A DNA stretch of 7,161 bases from CAYQAJ01 sp964415245 (GTDB lineage: Bacteria; Planctomycetota; Planctomycetia; Pirellulales; Pirellulaceae), in the NCBI GenBank assembly GCA_964415245.1, contig CAYQAJ010000261.1:1-7161 (forward strand), given 5' to 3'. Below, piece by piece: positions 6,138 to 7,161 of the stretch. Both the position numbers and the translations under genes were made by a program. The notes beneath the pieces were generated by a model. The model saw nothing but the letters and a program-made list of their open reading frames with translations, was not told the origin of the DNA and did not search any database. Each line of letters starts with the position of its first letter. Position 1 is the stretch's first letter.

Positions 6138-6186
6138 CCAATTTCAAAAGCTGCCATGAACAGATTCGGACGGTGTCGCCCGCCAA

Positions 6187-6312
6187 TTGGTCATTGGCAT
6201 TTGGTCATTGGTCATTCGACTCTCGTCATTGGTCATTTGGATTTGGTAATTGGTCATTCGATTCTCGTCATTGGTCATTTGGATTTGGTCATTGGTCATT
6301 CACGTTTGGCGA
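6187..6312 (+). repeat. TTGGTCA heptamer array, 42-nt higher-order unit
   Basis: The stretch divides into consecutive 7-mers without slippage: 16 clear ones from 6187 to 6298 and two degenerate ones to 6312. Exact TTGGTCA occurs at 6187, 6201, 6208, 6229, 6250, 6271, 6285 and 6292, with TTGGTAA at 6243; all spacings are multiples of 7. Other heptamers are variants (TTGGCAT, CTCGTCA, TTTGGAT, TTCGATT). Six heptamers make a 42-nt unit: 6211-6252 and 6253-6294 differ at two positions. Because 42 is divisible by 3, one frame stays open and reads as repeated LVIGH; this is not taken as coding. Similar strings occur, from memory, in planctomycete intergenic regions. The array ends 25 nt before the atpD start. 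Confidence 0.93.
6268..6300. repeat. Right arm of a 33-bp perfect inverted repeat
   Basis: The exact reverse complement of 5842-5874. It lies inside the heptamer array (second 42-nt unit and the start of the third). In RNA spanning atpG-atpD, the two arms could pair to form a long stem around a 393-nt loop. Confidence 0.93.
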
Positions 6313-6322
6313 TTCTTTCCAC

Positions 6323-6326
6323 AGGG
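6323..6326 (+). promoter_or_regulatory. Possible ribosome binding site of atpD
   Basis: AGGG lies 11 nt before the atpD ATG, just after the degenerate end of the heptamer array. It is a short match at slightly long spacing, so the assignment is tentative. Confidence 0.4.
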
Positions 6327-6337
6327 CCTACAACACG

Positions 6338-7161
6338 ATGGCAGTTACTGCTTCCCCCGCACGCACGCAAGCCAACGTCGGCCGCGTGACGCAGATTATC
6401 GGTTCGACCTTCGACGCCGAGTTCGCCGAGGACCAGCTCCCGCAGATTTATAACGCGGTGAAAGTGGTCAGCGACCACAAGGGCGTCAAGCTCGACCTGA
6501 CCGGCGAAGTGCAGCAGCACCTGGGCGGCGGGCGAGTTCGCTGCGTGGCCCTCGGCAGCACCGACGGCATGATGCGGGGGCAGGATTGCGTCGATACCGG
6601 TGGCCCGGTAACGGTGCCCGTCGGCGAACAGACCTTAGGCCGCGTGTTCAACCTGTTGGGCGAGGCGATCGACGGCGGCGGCGAGGTTCGCGCCAAGGAG
6701 CGGTGGCCCATTCACCGCGACGCCCCGCTGGTGTCCGACCTGTCGACCACCACCGAGCTGTTCGAGACCGGTATCAAGGTCATCGACCTGTTGACGCCGT
6801 TCGTCCGCGGCGGCAAGGCGGGGCTGTTCGGCGGGGCCGGCCTGGGAAAGACGGTGATCCTCACCGAGCTGATCGCCCGCATCGCCAGCGCCCACGGCGG
6901 CTACTCGGTGTTCGCCGGCGTGGGGGAGCGTACGCGTGAAGGAACCCAGCTCTGGCTCGAAATGCAAGAGACCAAGATCGGCGACACGGACCGTAGCGTC
7001 ATCGAACAAACGTGCATGGTATTCGGTCAGATGAACGAGCCCCCCGGTGCCCGCTTGCGCATGGCCCTGTCGGCCCTGACCATGGCCGAGTACTTCCGCG
7101 ACACCACGGGCAAGGACACGCTGCTGGTCATCGACAACATCTTCCGCTTCTCGCAGGCGGG
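6338..7161 (+). CDS. atpD: F1Fo ATP synthase subunit beta, 5' part (3' end outside window)
   Basis: Beta carries the catalytic sites for ATP synthesis. The first 274 codons are present, then the window ends; the full protein is usually about 460-480 aa. The N-terminal beta-barrel is about 12-90 (NVGRVTQIIGSTFDAEF). The nucleotide-binding domain follows. It has FETGIKVIDLLTPFVRGGK (142-160), Walker A GGAGLGKT (165-172) and catalytic glutamate E197 with R198 in GERTREG. The motif GQMNEPPGAR (230-239) ends in the conserved Arg239, and Walker B is LLVIDN (262-267). Small deviations from common forms are Leu instead of Val in Walker A and FGQMNEPP instead of YGQMNEPP; neither should abolish function. 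ATG at 6338 gives the family's N-terminal length. The last two bases (GG) begin a Gly codon. It is unusually far from atpG. Confidence 0.97.
   Translation, partial: MAVTASPARTQANVGRVTQIIGSTFDAEFAEDQLPQIYNAVKVVSDHKGVKLDLTGEVQQHLGGGRVRCVALGSTDGMMRGQDCVDTGGPVTVPVGEQTLGRVFNLLGEAIDGGGEVRAKERWPIHRDAPLVSDLSTTTELFETGIKVIDLLTPFVRGGKAGLFGGAGLGKTVILTELIARIASAHGGYSVFAGVGERTREGTQLWLEMQETKIGDTDRSVIEQTCMVFGQMNEPPGARLRMALSALTMAEYFRDTTGKDTLLVIDNIFRFSQA

Larger units (their letters stand above)
5799..6337. other. 539-nt repeat-bearing noncoding spacer between atpG and atpD
   Basis: No credible gene is seen on either strand. Base composition is visibly richer in A and T than the flanking genes, especially from about 5890 to 6310. 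It contains a three-heptamer block near the left end (5842-5874), two copies of the 13-mer CAAGCTCCAAATC (5890-5902 and 6125-6137), and the main TTGGTCA array (6187-6312) ending 25 nt before atpD. In most bacteria atpG and atpD are nearly adjacent, so the gap is unusual. A promoter or processing site for atpD may lie here, but I cannot point to one. Confidence 0.85.

Noticed and set aside
6187..6312. CRISPR array
   Set aside because: Units are 7 nt (42 nt higher order) with no unique spacers between conserved repeats, and no cas genes are in the window.
6045..6389. Open frame reading repeated LVIGH through the heptamer array
   Set aside because: The 42-nt unit is divisible by three, so the frame stays open by arithmetic. 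It overlaps the start of atpD, and no ribosome site was identified for it. Likely a spurious product.
2..7161. N-type (sodium-type) ATPase operon
   Set aside because: The order B-E-F-H-A-G-D, the presence of a delta gene, and the c-subunit residues around Glu82 all fit an ordinary proton F-type enzyme.

Overview
The window is a stretch of an F1Fo ATP synthase (F-type, H+-translocating) locus on the + strand. It holds the 3' part of atpB (subunit a), complete atpE (c), atpF (b), atpH (delta), atpA (alpha) and atpG (gamma), and the 5' part of atpD (beta). The order B-E-F-H-A-G-D matches the usual bacterial atp operon. atpC would be expected beyond the right edge.

The DNA is GC-rich and the proteins are typically bacterial. 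Three features suggest a planctomycete (Pirellulales-like), probably from a draft or metagenome assembly: signal-like N-termini on subunits b and c, TTGGTCA-type spacer repeats, and small Pro/Gln/Tyr-rich membrane proteins of a kind common in that phylum. This is an inference from style, not a proven assignment. A run of ten Ns at 2957-2966 inside atpA is an assembly gap.

Layout. 2-3737: compact block atpB-E-F-H-A with short spacers (49, 23, 15 and 91 nt). 3738-4889: an interruption holding a minus-strand gene for a small membrane protein of unknown function (3845-4264), a 255-nt divergent spacer, and a plus-strand DUF4870-type membrane protein gene (4520-4885) that stops 4 nt before atpG. 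4890-5798: atpG. 5799-6337: a 539-nt noncoding spacer of lower GC content. It carries a 33-bp perfect inverted repeat and an array of TTGGTCA-like heptamers in strict 7-nt register, with a 42-nt higher-order period. 6338-7161: atpD, truncated by the window edge.

The subunits would assemble into one enzyme. Subunits a and c form the proton path and rotor ring, b and delta the peripheral stalk, alpha and beta the catalytic head, and gamma the central shaft. The split after atpA and the repeat-filled gap before atpD mean that atpG and atpD may not share a single transcript with atpBEFHA. The most unusual parts of the window are this split arrangement and the heptamer/inverted-repeat spacer.
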